DNA from: Streptomyces sp. NBC_01788 | Lineage (GTDB): Bacteria > Actinomycetota > Actinomycetes > Streptomycetales > Streptomycetaceae | Reading direction: 5' to 3' | Length of the DNA stretch: 64,000 bases | Assembly (NCBI RefSeq): GCF_035917575.1 | Contig: NZ_CP109090.1 | Coordinates: 8,184,001 to 8,248,000 of the forward strand | Part shown: positions 40,919-50,134 of the stretch, one piece after another | Position numbering within the stretch: the first letter of the stretch is position 1 | How the letters are laid out: every line of letters begins with the position of its first letter | The notes under the pieces: generated by a model | What the model was told of the DNA's origin: nothing | Seen by the model: only the letters and a program-made list of their open reading frames with translations | The model's database searches: none | Program-made: the position numbers and the translations under genes

Positions 40919-41965
40919 TTATCGATGGGGCAGCCGCGGATGCCACGTGAGGGGTCCCGGCTCCGTGTGAGGCGAGCGCGATTGCCACAACACCTCGTCT
41001 GTCTCCCGGTTGGGACACCATGCTGTCAGCGCCCGCAGGGCGACCAGCCGGTCGAGCAACTCGGCTGTCTGTTCCCAGGAATACCCGCCCAGGCGGGTGA
41101 GCACATCCATGCCGATGCTGCACACCGTGCGGTCGGCGCTGTGCGCGGACAGGATCAAGGCGATCAGACGCAGCGCAGGCGGCGAGGCCATGGGCAGGCG
41201 CAACGGTGTGGGGAGCAGTGCCCAGTGGGCGGCGCGGCCGCGTGATCTGCGGCCGGGAACTTGGTCCAGGACGGTGGCGTCGAGCAGCTGTACCTCCACC
41301 TGCGTGGGCCTGAGGTCGGGGCATCGCAGCCAGGCCGCGTGGGCGAGTTCCTCCCAGACTTCCCTGCGTCCGCGCAGGCGCATGCCGCGCAGCAGGCCCG
41401 CAGGCAGGCGGGTGTGACCGCGGGCGTCGGCGCGCAGCGTGCACTGGACGGCGAGCAAGCGGGCGGCGGGGGAGGTGAACTGAGGCAGCGCGGCGGCGAG
41501 GTAGGTAAGTGTCTCCCGCGCTCGCAGGTGTTCCTCGGCTCCGAGCCGGTGTGGGCCACGTGCGGGTACCGACGGGGCGGGGGAGTGGGGGCTGCCGAGT
41601 TGGGTGTCGGGGACGACGGCGGTGTGGCTGGTCGCGGCCGCGCAGGCCGCGCAGGCGTCGGCCAGCCGCCAGGCGCGGCCGCCGCGGCCCTGGGTGAGGG
41701 CGAGCAGGACCGGGCCGGCGCAGCCGCGGTGGCGCGGATGCCAGCGGCAGCCCTGGGCCCGGCACTGGCAGGTGCGCAGGTGCCCGGGCAGCGCGTCGGC
41801 GCGTGCGTGGCAGGCCAGATGGGCCAGGGCGGCGGACCGCGCGGTAGTCGCCTCGCATGCGGGCGTGCGGGCGGTGCACTGGGCGCAGACCAGGTTGGGG
41901 CCGCCTGCCCGCGGATGCAGTTCCACCGTCCAGATGCGCCGCACCGCGGCACCGCCGAGCCTCAT
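40919..41965 (-). CDS. Conserved hypothetical protein with Cys/His clusters
   Basis: The 348-residue product starts MRLGGAAVRRIWTVELHPRA and continues with Cys/His pairs that look like zinc knuckles: LVCAQCTARTPACEA, AHLACHARADALPGHLRTCQ, CRAQGCRWHPRHRGCAG and LADACAACAAATSH. The C-terminal half is helical and ends in a winged-helix-like stretch (VLTRLGGYSWEQTAELLDRL, VALRALTAW). It is divergent from an XRE regulator, and the gap between them holds three operator-like palindromes. A DNA-binding role is plausible. Confidence 0.6.
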   Translation of the reverse strand: MRLGGAAVRRIWTVELHPRAGGPNLVCAQCTARTPACEATTARSAALAHLACHARADALPGHLRTCQCRAQGCRWHPRHRGCAGPVLLALTQGRGGRAWRLADACAACAAATSHTAVVPDTQLGSPHSPAPSVPARGPHRLGAEEHLRARETLTYLAAALPQFTSPAARLLAVQCTLRADARGHTRLPAGLLRGMRLRGRREVWEELAHAAWLRCPDLRPTQVEVQLLDATVLDQVPGRRSRGRAAHWALLPTPLRLPMASPPALRLIALILSAHSADRTVCSIGMDVLTRLGGYSWEQTAELLDRLVALRALTAWCPNRETDEVLWQSRSPHTEPGPLTWHPRLPHR

Positions 41966-42043
41966 CGGCCGACCGTCCTCCTGTCTGTTCGTGTCGTAGG
42001 GCTGGATCGCCTGCGGTCAGGCGTTCCGGACGGACGCACGGTA

Positions 42044-42128
42044 GTGCAGATCCCTGCACCAGGGGCGCGCGATCCTCTCCAGGGAAGAAAGTGCAGAGGT
42101 CTGCACTGACGGGGCAGAGGTCTGCACC
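42044..42128. promoter_or_regulatory. Three-site operator between divergent genes
   Basis: Three related inverted repeats lie in the gap: GTGCAGATCCCTGCAC (42044-42059), the perfect GTGCAGAGGTCTGCAC (42091-42106), and GGCAGAGGTCTGCACC (42113-42128). Sites two and three are 22 bp apart, about two helical turns, as for cooperative binding on one DNA face. The natural candidate binder is the XRE protein starting at 42142, which would control itself and the gene at 40919-41965. Confidence 0.75.
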
Positions 42129-42141
42129 GTCGGATGGTGGG

Positions 42142-42405
42142 GTGACGATCATCCCGCCCGATCCCGACCTCAACGCGCTGCGCGTCGAACTCGTGCGGCT
42201 GCGGGGCGAGCGCGGATGGACCTACGACGAACTCGCCGAACGCAGCAACCTGGCCCGGCGCACCCTCATCGACCTCGAGCACGGCCGCAGCACCGGGACC
42301 GTCACCACCTGGCACGCGCTGGCCCACGCCTTCGACGTCCCCATCGAACGCTTCCTCACCGCGCTGTGTGAAGGTCACCCCGTCCCGGGCACTCCTCAGC
42401 CCTGA
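42142..42405 (+). CDS. XRE-family transcriptional regulator
   Basis: The 87-residue frame from GTG 42142 is a minimal HTH_3 protein: LVRLRGERGWTYDELAERSN, LARRTLIDLEHGRSTGTVTT, WHALAHAFDVPIERFL. Helix 2-turn-helix 3 is DELAERSNLARRTLIDLEHG. It starts 14 bp after the third palindrome of the operator cluster, so autoregulation is likely. The length is typical for the family. Confidence 0.9.
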   Translation: MTIIPPDPDLNALRVELVRLRGERGWTYDELAERSNLARRTLIDLEHGRSTGTVTTWHALAHAFDVPIERFLTALCEGHPVPGTPQP

Positions 42406-42569
42406 TCCGGCCGCTCATCGGACACGGACAGGAATCACCCGGCCGGGCGAGACGGCATCGAACGAAAGATCCACCTCTCGGGCAGCTGTTCCCATGTATG
42501 GGGCCGATCGTGTGACATCCCCGGAAGCCGCCCCCGGCCATCGGCGCGCCACCTGGCACGGTCACCGCC

Positions 42570-43439
42570 ATGCACTCCCACCCCCTGCCCGCGGACCGTC
42601 ACTGGGACGGCAGCCCCCGCCGCGTCTCCCGCCGTCGCGGTCTGCAGATCGCCCCGGCCAGCCGCAGCCGTCTGCTGCGCGCCGGGCAGAGCGGCCGCTG
42701 CCGTCACTGCGGCAACCGCGTCGACTGGTACCCGCGCCACGATGACCGCCCCATCGCTCTGCACCCTGCGGACGTCGCGGTCGTCGGAACCCCGGCGTCC
42801 TGCCGCTGGCACATTGGCGGCGGCATCGCCCACCCCCACGACGACGGCAGTGCCTGGTGCCGCATCCCTCACGCCGTCCTCTGTCCCCAGCAGCCTTTGC
42901 GTTCCCACATCGGCCATACCCGGCTCACCTCGTTGCGCCGTGACCTCGCCGTGCACTCCCGCCGCCTCATCGACACCGGCGCCTTCACCCCTCAGCCCTG
43001 CCCCCAGGCCCCTGCAGCTGCGCCAGCTGGCGAGGCCGGACAGCCCATCCGTCCCGTCGTCCGGATCCTCCTCGTTCCCTACCTCGGCCGCAGCCCCCTG
43101 GAAGACATCCGCTGCGTCGCCCAGACCCGCCAACGCCGCCGCTGCACCCTCACCGTCCTCGCCCCCGGCCACCTGGCGGGCCGCTGGAGACTCCTGCCCA
43201 CCGGCCCCCACCACGGCCAACTCGCCCTTCCCGGCACCACGATGGCTGTTTACGACCTCAGCCACCTGCCCTACACCCACCAACTACGCTGGCGCGCCCA
43301 GCACTGCCCCGCCCACGCCACCGGAACCGCCCCCGATCTCACCCTCGCCGACTGGCAGGTCTTCGACCCCCTCCTGCACGCGGCGCACATCCGCACCCGC
43401 CTGCCGCACATTCCGGCACGCGGGCTGGGGGGCCGGTGA
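42570..43439 (+). CDS. DUF6083-type zinc-knuckle protein
   Basis: The 289-residue product contains GRCRHCGNRVDWYPRHDDRP and IALHPADVAVV near residues 42-72, followed by CRWHIGGGIAHPHDDGSAWC, which I associate with the DUF6083 family of Streptomyces. The rest (RILLVPYLGRSPLEDIRCV, LALPGTTMAVYDLSHLPY) has no recognised fold. It overlaps the following ORF by 4 bp and shares an apparent unit with the helicase gene downstream. Confidence 0.65.
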   Translation: MHSHPLPADRHWDGSPRRVSRRRGLQIAPASRSRLLRAGQSGRCRHCGNRVDWYPRHDDRPIALHPADVAVVGTPASCRWHIGGGIAHPHDDGSAWCRIPHAVLCPQQPLRSHIGHTRLTSLRRDLAVHSRRLIDTGAFTPQPCPQAPAAAPAGEAGQPIRPVVRILLVPYLGRSPLEDIRCVAQTRQRRRCTLTVLAPGHLAGRWRLLPTGPHHGQLALPGTTMAVYDLSHLPYTHQLRWRAQHCPAHATGTAPDLTLADWQVFDPLLHAAHIRTRLPHIPARGLGGR

Positions 43440-43915
43440 CAGTGCAGCACGCCCTGGAAATCGTGCTGACACGGCCTGCGACGGCGGCCGAGCTTCGCTG
43501 CGCTGGCCAAGACTGGCCGCTCGCAGCCAACCACGACACCAGCCGCCTCATGGCCGTGGCAGGCGGTAAAACCCCGGAACGGGCCGCACACCGCCTGCGC
43601 CAGCAGCTCACCGGCCGACTGCCCATCGACGTGATCACGACCCACTACCCAGACGCGTACGGACACGTCCTGCTCAACATCGCCTTCCCTCCGGCCGCCT
43701 ACACCGCCCTGGAACGAGACGCCCGCCACGCGGGCCAGAGCCCCGAACGCTACGTACACGCAGCCATCCACCGCGCCCTCGACGAGCACACCGCCCAGGA
43801 AGCCGACCGCCTCAACCACGCCGTCCGCCAACTCCTCGCCCACACCAGCCCCGCACACCTGATCGCCGCCGTCGGCCACGCACTCACCCAACTCCCCGAA
43901 AGCCCCAGGCCATGA
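43436..43915 (+). CDS. Hypothetical protein between DUF6083 and helicase genes
   Basis: The 159-residue product from GTG 43436 opens with a small alpha/beta part (HALEIVLTRPATAAELRCAG, then DTSRLMAVAGGKTPERAAHR) and ends with helices (YTALERDARHAGQSPERYVH, AAIHRALDEHTAQEADRLNH). The middle ERDARHAGQSPERYVHAAIH resembles a ribbon-helix-helix-like segment, so DNA binding is possible. It overlaps both neighbours by 4 bp, indicating a three-gene operon with the helicase. Confidence 0.55.
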   Translation: MTVQHALEIVLTRPATAAELRCAGQDWPLAANHDTSRLMAVAGGKTPERAAHRLRQQLTGRLPIDVITTHYPDAYGHVLLNIAFPPAAYTALERDARHAGQSPERYVHAAIHRALDEHTAQEADRLNHAVRQLLAHTSPAHLIAAVGHALTQLPESPRP

Positions 43916-45381
43916 ACCCCACAGACGAACAAGCCGCGGCCGCCGACGCCTTCCACAGCGGCGACCACCTCGCCCTCCAGGCCGGCGCCGGAACCGGCAA
44001 GACCACCACCCTCGCCCTCCTCGCCCACGCCACCACACGCCGCGGCCGCTACCTCGCCTACAACCGGGCCATCGCCCAGGACGCCCGCACCCGCTTCCCG
44101 GACACTGTCCAGTGCAAGACCGCACACGCACTCGCTTACGCGGCCGTCGGCCGCCGCTACACCCGCCGCCTGAACGCACCCCGCCGCCCCGCCTGGCAGA
44201 CCGGCCAGGCCCTCGGCATCACCAAGCACCTGCACCTCGGCGAGCGCCAGGTGACACAGAAGGCCCTCTCCAACGCCACCCTTCGCACCGTCGCCCGTTT
44301 CTGCCACACCGGCGACGAGACCATCACCCCCCACCACGTGCCCCCACTGCGCGGCCTGGAAGACCCCGACCTCCACGCCCAACTCGCCGCACACATCGTG
44401 CCCTTCGCCCGCAAAGCCTGGACCGACCTGCAACACCCGGACGACGGGGCCGTCCGCTTCGACCACGACCACTACCTGAAAATCTGGGCTCTCACCCGCC
44501 CCCGCATCGACGCCGACTTCCTGCTCCTGGACGAAGCCCAGGACACCAACCCCGTCGTCGAACAGATCTTCCTCAACCAGCGCGACCACACCCAACTGGT
44601 CATGGTCGGCGACTCCGCCCAGGCCATCTACCACTGGCGCGGCGCCAAAGACATCATGACCGGCTTCGACGGCACCCACCTGACCCTGTCCCAGTCCTTC
44701 CGCTTCGGCCCCGACCTCGCCGCGGAAGCCAACCGCTGGCTACGCCTGGCCGACGCCCCCATCCGCCTGACCGGCACCCCGGCGGTGCCCACCGAACTCG
44801 GCCCCGTCACCCGGCCGGACGCCGTACTGTGCCGCACCAACATGGGCGCCATGGCCCACGTCATGACCCTCATGGCCACCGGACACCAGGTCGCCCTCGC
44901 CGGCGGAGGCGACAGCCTGCAGGCCCTGGCCCTCGCCGCCCGAGACCTGAAAGACGGCCACCGCACCCACCACCCCGAACTGCTCCTCTTCCCCAGCTGG
45001 GGCGACCTGCAGGACTACGCCGCCCACGACCCCGCCGGCCGCGACCTGCAACCCCTAGTCAACCTCGTCGACACCCACGGCCCCGACGCCATCCTCACCG
45101 CCCTCGCCCACCTCACACCCGAACAGCACGCCCAGGTCACCGTCTCCACCGCCCACAAGGCCAAAGGACGCGAATGGCCCCGCGTGCTCATCGCAGACGA
45201 CTTCGCCCGACCCAACGACAGCACGACCGACGAACAGACAAGCACCACGAGACCCCCCGACCCCATCGACGACGCCGAAGCCCGCCTGGCCTACGTAGCG
45301 GTCACCCGCACCCGCCAGCGCCTCGACCTGGGCGGCCTCTCCTGGATCCACCACCACCCCGACGGCAGCCCACCCGTCTGA
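43912..45381 (+). CDS. UvrD/Rep-like superfamily 1 helicase
   Basis: The 489-residue product has the SF1A motif set: Q-motif NPTDEQAAAADAF, Walker A QAGAGTGKTTT (GAGTGKT 25-31), LAYNRAIAQDARTRFP, CKTAHALAY, DEAQD in FLLLDEAQDTNPVVEQIFL (about 203-210), LVMVGDSAQAIYHWRGA, LSQSFRFG, VTVSTAHKAKGREWPRVLI and VAVTRTRQRL. The short size and AYNR/CKTAHALA motifs are closer to FBH1-like helicases than to full UvrD. It may act in recombination or replication of the replicon. It ends a three-gene plus-strand unit. Confidence 0.88.
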   Translation: MNPTDEQAAAADAFHSGDHLALQAGAGTGKTTTLALLAHATTRRGRYLAYNRAIAQDARTRFPDTVQCKTAHALAYAAVGRRYTRRLNAPRRPAWQTGQALGITKHLHLGERQVTQKALSNATLRTVARFCHTGDETITPHHVPPLRGLEDPDLHAQLAAHIVPFARKAWTDLQHPDDGAVRFDHDHYLKIWALTRPRIDADFLLLDEAQDTNPVVEQIFLNQRDHTQLVMVGDSAQAIYHWRGAKDIMTGFDGTHLTLSQSFRFGPDLAAEANRWLRLADAPIRLTGTPAVPTELGPVTRPDAVLCRTNMGAMAHVMTLMATGHQVALAGGGDSLQALALAARDLKDGHRTHHPELLLFPSWGDLQDYAAHDPAGRDLQPLVNLVDTHGPDAILTALAHLTPEQHAQVTVSTAHKAKGREWPRVLIADDFARPNDSTTDEQTSTTRPPDPIDDAEARLAYVAVTRTRQRLDLGGLSWIHHHPDGSPPV

Positions 45382-45523
45382 GTAATCCGGCAATGTACGG
45401 ACGTGGCCACGCGAGGTCGTACTGGAAGACCTCTGGTCCGTCTGTGCCTGCGAGGTTCCACTTGGCCCGTCGGTAATCCTTGTCGGCCGAACGCGGCCGT
45501 CACGGCAACGCACTGTTGCAGTG

Positions 45524-46687
45524 TTAGGCCGCGTTGGCGGGCGTCGGCATCAGTGTGTGTGCGGTGCGGGTGATGAGGTGGGCGGCTTGGTCGATGTCGG
45601 TGTCGGTGGTGGTGCGGCCGATGCTGAGCCGGAGGGTGGCTCGGGCCTGGTTGCGGGTGAGTCCGATCGCGGTGAGAACGTGGGAGGGTTCGCCGCTTCC
45701 GGTGTTGCAGGCCGAGCCGGTGGATGCGGCGATGCCGGGGAGGCGGTCGAGGAGGTCGGTGGCTTCGATGCCGGGGAGAGTGAGGCTGAGGTTTCCTGGC
45801 AGTCGCCGGTGCGGATGGCCGTTGACGGTGGCGCCGGGGAGCGTGGCCAGGAGGCGGTCCTGGAGCCGGTCACGCAGGGCCCGGATGCGGGTCGGGGGCG
45901 GGACCGCGTCCGTGGTGATGAGGTGGGCGGCGGCGCCGAAGCCGACGATCGCGGGGACGTTGGGGGTGCCGGCCCGCAGGCCGCGTTCTTGTCCGCCGCC
46001 AGTCTGCTGTGCGGTGATGCGGAGGCCGCCGCGGATGTAAAGGGCGCCGATGCCTTTGGGGCCGTGGAGTTTGTGGGCGGACAGGGAAGCGAGGTCGACG
46101 CCGAGTTCGGCGACGTCGAGGAGTCCGTAGCCGGTGCTCTGGGCGGCGTCGGTGTGCAGGACAATGCCGCGCGGGGCGGTGATCTCGGCGATGGCTGCGA
46201 GCCGTTGCAGGGTGCCGATCTCGTTGTTGGCGTGCATCACGGAGACCAGCACAGTGTTCGGGGTGAGGGCGGCGGCGATGTCGGCGGGGTGGGCTCGGCC
46301 GTGCCGGTCGACGCTGACGCGGGTGAGGGTGTAGCCGTGGTGATCGACGAGCTGCTGGCAGGCGGCGAGGACGGCCTTGTGCTCGATCGCAGTGGTGACG
46401 ATGTGGCCGCCGTGCGGGCGGGCGGCCAGGGCGGCGCCGAGGATCGCGAGGTGATTGGCCTCGGTGGCGCCGGAGGTGAAGACGAGCTCCAGTGGGTTCT
46501 TGGCGCCGACCAGGTCGGCGACCTGCTGGCGGGCGGTGCGGATCGCCCTCGCGGCGGTGCGTCCGCAGGCGTGCGGGCTGGAGGGGTTGCCGTACTCATG
46601 GGTGAAGAACGGCAGCATTGCCTCGAGAACGCGCTCGTCGAGTGGAGTGGTGGCCTGGTGGTCGAGGTAGATCGGTGGGGTGTTCAT
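45524..46687 (-). CDS. Cysteine desulfurase (NifS/IscS/DndA-like)
   Basis: The 387-residue product is a class V aminotransferase with YLDHQATTPLDERVLEAM, FTSGATEANHLAILG, TTAIEHKAVLAAC, HANNEIGTLQ, the PLP lysine K206 in SLSAHKLHGPKGIG, GGGQERGLRAGTPN and the sulfur-carrying Cys327 in STGSACNTGSGEPSHVL. Length and motifs fit an active desulfurase. It is the last gene of a four-gene minus-strand operon without suf or isc partners, so it may supply sulfur to a dedicated modification, as DndA does in DNA phosphorothioation. That link is inferred. Confidence 0.9.
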   Translation of the reverse strand: MNTPPIYLDHQATTPLDERVLEAMLPFFTHEYGNPSSPHACGRTAARAIRTARQQVADLVGAKNPLELVFTSGATEANHLAILGAALAARPHGGHIVTTAIEHKAVLAACQQLVDHHGYTLTRVSVDRHGRAHPADIAAALTPNTVLVSVMHANNEIGTLQRLAAIAEITAPRGIVLHTDAAQSTGYGLLDVAELGVDLASLSAHKLHGPKGIGALYIRGGLRITAQQTGGGQERGLRAGTPNVPAIVGFGAAAHLITTDAVPPPTRIRALRDRLQDRLLATLPGATVNGHPHRRLPGNLSLTLPGIEATDLLDRLPGIAASTGSACNTGSGEPSHVLTAIGLTRNQARATLRLSIGRTTTDTDIDQAAHLITRTAHTLMPTPANAA

Positions 46688-47628
46688 ACAGCCCGCTCCT
46701 TGTGTCGGGCGGCGGCCGGTGCCGTCGCGGCGTACTTGCGTTCGCCGTCGACCAGGTCCCAGTAGACGGTGCGGGGTTCCTCGAAGACGGAGAGCGCGGT
46801 GGCCAGGCAGTGCCAGTTCCGGTTCGGCTGGGACCGGGCGAGGAAGAAGGCGTCCTCGAACAGCTGGCGGGCACGTCTGGCAAGGGCCTCGCGGGTCGGT
46901 TGTGGTCCGAACAGGTGCAGGTAGCCGCGTTGCCGCAGCCAGTGTTCGGCGTGCTCGGCGCCGGTCTCGCCGTTGAGGTGGCCGCCGTCCGTGAGGGTCT
47001 GGGAGGCGAGCCGTTCAAGGCGACGGATGCGGCGGACGTCCTCGCCGCCGGGGCACTGGTCCCCGGTGATCTTCCACTCGTGCCAGCGTGGCGGCTGGTA
47101 GCAGGCGAAGTCGACGTCGTGGAGGTGGGCGGTGACCTGCGGCGGGATGTGCCCGCGGGTCAGGTCCGCGACGTCGTAGCCGGGCCCGAGGGCTTCCAGG
47201 GTCAGCGCACCGGGGCGGCCGGGGCCGGGCCTGTCCATGCGGACCAGGACGGTGAGCCGGTTGGTGAAGCGGTTGGTGGGCTCCGCGAGGATCACCGCCC
47301 GCCCGTCGTCCAGCAGCTCGGCGGCCCGAGGCCCGATCTCCTTGATGGGGAAGGTGTTGCCGCCGCGGTAGTACTGCTTCTTCTCCACCCCGCCGTCCGA
47401 GCGGATCATCAGCGTCTCGGCACCGGTGGCGGCGGCCAGAATCTGGGCGGCGGTGCGAACGGTGCCTGCGCTGTCGCCAGGCTGGACGAGGCAGGCGTTG
47501 AGCACAGGCAGTTTCAGCGAGTGCAGCAGGGCCATGGTCTGCCACTTCGGCCAGCGTCGGTCCCTGGCTGCCGCTTCCAGCTCGGCAGCGGTGAGCGCAT
47601 GTAACGGGCGGGGCAGGGGTATCGCCAT
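46684..47628 (-). CDS. Unknown protein in the desulfurase operon
   Basis: The 314-residue product overlaps the desulfurase start by 4 bp. It has a conserved-looking centre: TGAETLMIRSDGGVEKKQYY, RGGNTFPIKEIG, AVILAEPTNRFTNRLTVLVR, and a C-terminal helical part (RIRRLERLASQTLTDGGHLN, ALARRARQLFEDAFFLARSQ). The basic/glycine-rich stretch followed by an acidic strand recalls an ATP-grasp-like nucleotide site, but I cannot assign a family. Its placement makes it a probable core component of this pathway. Confidence 0.6.
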   Translation of the reverse strand: MAIPLPRPLHALTAAELEAAARDRRWPKWQTMALLHSLKLPVLNACLVQPGDSAGTVRTAAQILAAATGAETLMIRSDGGVEKKQYYRGGNTFPIKEIGPRAAELLDDGRAVILAEPTNRFTNRLTVLVRMDRPGPGRPGALTLEALGPGYDVADLTRGHIPPQVTAHLHDVDFACYQPPRWHEWKITGDQCPGGEDVRRIRRLERLASQTLTDGGHLNGETGAEHAEHWLRQRGYLHLFGPQPTREALARRARQLFEDAFFLARSQPNRNWHCLATALSVFEEPRTVYWDLVDGERKYAATAPAAARHKERAV

Positions 47629-47652
47629 CGCGCCGTTCCCCTCTCTCTTGGC

Positions 47653-48282
47653 TCAGACGGCGTCCGCAGGGCGCAGGTCGGCGGACAGCTCGGCGAACGT
47701 GCGCTCGCGGTGGGCGGTGAAGGGGTGATCCCGCCAGTCGTAGAAGTCGCCGATGCCGAGCTGGACCGCGCAGACCCGGCGTACGAACTGCCGTGCGAAG
47801 CCGGCCGAAGGCCAGTAGTAGTGCTCGCCGGGCCGCGGGGAGAGGTAGAGGTAGGAGCCGTCCGCGGCCTCCGGGAGGGCCACCATGGAGGTGAGCCGTC
47901 GGCCGGGGCCGCCGGTCTTCTCGTAGGCGGCGGTGATCGCGTCCGGGTCGGGGACGGGGATCAGATGCAGGTGGCAGTGGCTGCAGCACGATGCCCCCAA
48001 CTCGCAGTCGCGCGGGCCGTGTTCGGCCAGGATCACCGGCCCGTAGCGGGCCTGGATCAGTGTGCGCATCTGTTCGGTCTCCTCGGCGACCCGGGCGAGT
48101 GCAGCAGGGGTGACGTCGGCGGCGGCGTCCAGGTGCTCAAGCGGCATGAACAGGCAGTAGCCCGGGGTGAGGGAGCCGATGGTCGGCAGCAGCACCCAGC
48201 CGCCGGTGGTCTCGGTGATGATCCGGGGCGTGTTCTCGCGTGCCGTGAACTCGGTGCAGAACTGGCAGTCCATCACGATCAC
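47653..48282 (-). CDS. HIT-superfamily (histidine triad) protein
   Basis: The 209-residue product has a HIT fold: DCQFCTEFTARENTPRIITE, GWVLLPTIGSLTPGYCLFMP, then the triad CCSHCHLHLIPVPDP (H-x-H-x-H). HIT proteins hydrolyse or transfer nucleotidyl groups. The C-terminal 80 residues (LYLSPRPGEHYYWPSAGFAR, QFVRRVCAVQLGIGDFYDWR) extend past a minimal HIT, as in GalT-like or aminoacyl-AMP-type branches. It overlaps the upstream deaminase-like gene by 4 bp. Confidence 0.8.
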   Translation of the reverse strand: MIVMDCQFCTEFTARENTPRIITETTGGWVLLPTIGSLTPGYCLFMPLEHLDAAADVTPAALARVAEETEQMRTLIQARYGPVILAEHGPRDCELGASCCSHCHLHLIPVPDPDAITAAYEKTGGPGRRLTSMVALPEAADGSYLYLSPRPGEHYYWPSAGFARQFVRRVCAVQLGIGDFYDWRDHPFTAHRERTFAELSADLRPADAV

Positions 48283-48836
48283 CTCTGACTCGGATTGGCG
48301 GGAAACTCGTCGGCGTATCGGCTCTTCAGGTCGGACTCGTGGCCGTAGAAGGGGTGGGGTGCGACGTCGTCGGAGCGGGGGCCGTACAGGGCGAAGACGA
48401 GCAGGCGCCCCAGCGGCATGCCGTGGTGCAGACGCAGGACGGCGGGGCCGGTGTTGACCAGCTCCAGCGTCAGATGCCCGTTCCAGCCGGGCAGAACGAA
48501 CGGGCTGGTGACGTGGACGGCCAGGCCGACACGGGCCAGGTGGCTCAGTCCGCCGATCATGCCCATCACTCCGGGGCCGAGCCGCAGCGGCTGTTCGACC
48601 GCGCCTAGCAGCATCTCGCCCGGCCTCATCTCGTAGCTCGTCCAGTGGGTGACCGGCTCGCTGTAGAGGCCGTCGATGCTTGACTGGTCAGCCAGGTCGA
48701 TGACCCGCGCGCTGGGCGCGGTGAGCGGTTGCAGTGGTGAGCCGAGCGTCAACAGCAGTCCGTCGCCGCGGAGTTGCCCAGGCCATTCCATAGCGTTCTG
48801 TGTGATCAGGCAGGTGATCGACTCGGCTGAGAGCAT
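48279..48836 (-). CDS. dCTP deaminase/dUTPase-family protein
   Basis: The 185-residue product resembles Dcd: MIGGLSHLARVGLAVHVTSP (Ser and Arg of the S..R active-site pair kept), VLPGWNGHLTLELVNTGPAV (the TLEL glutamate) and RLHHGMPLGRLLVFALYG. The N-terminal part is shorter and more divergent than in housekeeping Dcd. It heads the four-gene leftward operon, divergent from a LysR regulator. Family fold is likely; a dCTP substrate is only inferred. Confidence 0.75.
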   Translation of the reverse strand: MLSAESITCLITQNAMEWPGQLRGDGLLLTLGSPLQPLTAPSARVIDLADQSSIDGLYSEPVTHWTSYEMRPGEMLLGAVEQPLRLGPGVMGMIGGLSHLARVGLAVHVTSPFVLPGWNGHLTLELVNTGPAVLRLHHGMPLGRLLVFALYGPRSDDVAPHPFYGHESDLKSRYADEFPANPSQR

Positions 48837-49042
48837 GGCTCATCCCCCGGGGCCAGACAGTGCTGTGGTCATCGCCTTTCGAATCGAAGGCGGTTGCTGA
48901 AATGTTCCCCGGGATAGTCCGCGATATCCATATGTCCGATCGGACATTTAAAGGTTTTCTCGGGGTGAAATGCGGAGAAGTTCAGTTCCGCTGGCCGTGC
49001 GGACAGTGCAAGCTGGGCGAGTCCGCGTCAGGAGGGGGCGTC

Positions 49043-50113
49043 ATGGTGCCGTCGTTGCCGTCCGGGCCGTTGAGGCTGCCGGGTCCGGAGGGGTTCCGCG
49101 CCGACCTCATCTCGTGTTCCCCGGACCTTCTGGATCTGACCTGGGACCAATTGCGGACGCTGATCATCGTGAGGGAGACGGGGACTGCGCTGGCCGCGGC
49201 GAAGATGCTGGGACGCGAGCAGTCCAGCGTGCAGAAGCAGCTCGACATCCTCAACCGCAACTTCCAGTCCCTGACCGGCGAGTTACTGGTGGTCAAGCAA
49301 GGCCGGGGCCGGGACTTCCTGTTCACCCCAACCGGACTGGAGGTCGTCGAGCGGGCGCGGGCGACCTTCGCCGACTGGCTGCAGGGCATAGCTGATTCCC
49401 GGCGCCGGCTTGGCTCGATGCTGACGGTGGGGACGACCGAGTTCACCCTCGGCTTCCTGGGGCGGGTATGGGAGCGAGTCGCCCCGACGCTGCTGGAGCG
49501 GGAGGTCGAGCTGAAAGTCGTACATGTGCGGACCCGCGATTTTTGGGCACGCCTGGACTCCAACCAGGTCGACCTGCTGTGCGGCGGCCTCGCGGCCGAC
49601 GCCGCCGTCGAGCAAGTCGCCCCTGAATACGACTTCCTGGAGTGGCATCGTGAGGGCCTGGCCCTCCTGACAAACCTGCCGGTCCGCGAGCTCGCGGCCA
49701 AGACCGTCGGTGTCGACCGGCTGCGGAGTCTACCGCTGGTGATCCCCTCACGCGGCGTGATCACCGACTTTGTCGAGCGCTGGTACGGGCCCGACTTCCG
49801 CTCACAGCTGCAGATCGCCGCCGAGATCGATGACATCTATTACGGACTCGCCCTGCTGCGCTCCCGCATGACCTATGGGTGCATGCTGTGTGCCCGCTCG
49901 ATTGGGCAGGCCGCCATCGACGGGCGACTGCCCACCAGCGAGAGCTTCCGGCTCATCGACTTCGCCGACGACTTCACCCCCATGCTCCAGCTGGTCTCCG
50001 GCGTCTTCGCCCGGAAAGGGGAACGCGAGACGTACGACGCCTCTCACCCCCTGAACATCCTGTGGGACGCCTTCCGTGACGAGGCTGCCTCCGGCAGGCC
50101 CCTGCCCCTGTAA
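49043..50113 (+). CDS. LysR-family transcriptional regulator
   Basis: ATG 49043 is chosen because AGGAGGGGGCG lies directly upstream; a longer frame exists back to 48860. The 356-residue product has a LysR HTH (WDQLRTLIIVRETGTALAAA, KMLGREQSSVQKQLDILNRN) and a periplasmic-binding-type effector domain (LTVGTTEFTLGFLGRVW, VDLLCGGLAADAAVEQ, PLVIPSRGVITDFVERW). It is divergent from the deaminase-desulfurase operon and 21 bp before the nuclease-methyltransferase gene, so it probably regulates both. Confidence 0.82.
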   Translation: MVPSLPSGPLRLPGPEGFRADLISCSPDLLDLTWDQLRTLIIVRETGTALAAAKMLGREQSSVQKQLDILNRNFQSLTGELLVVKQGRGRDFLFTPTGLEVVERARATFADWLQGIADSRRRLGSMLTVGTTEFTLGFLGRVWERVAPTLLEREVELKVVHVRTRDFWARLDSNQVDLLCGGLAADAAVEQVAPEYDFLEWHREGLALLTNLPVRELAAKTVGVDRLRSLPLVIPSRGVITDFVERWYGPDFRSQLQIAAEIDDIYYGLALLRSRMTYGCMLCARSIGQAAIDGRLPTSESFRLIDFADDFTPMLQLVSGVFARKGERETYDASHPLNILWDAFRDEAASGRPLPL

Positions 50114-50134
50114 TCCCCGCTCTGGAGGACCTTC

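Noticed and set aside
40919..41965. Cys/His-rich protein as a distant TniQ
   Set aside because: TniQ has Cys pairs, but this gene is far from the transposase, on the other strand, and controlled with an XRE regulator; there is no TniQ-like N-terminus.
45524..46687. Housekeeping iscS
   Set aside because: The motifs fit, but no isc or suf genes are near and the gene is embedded by overlap in a special operon.
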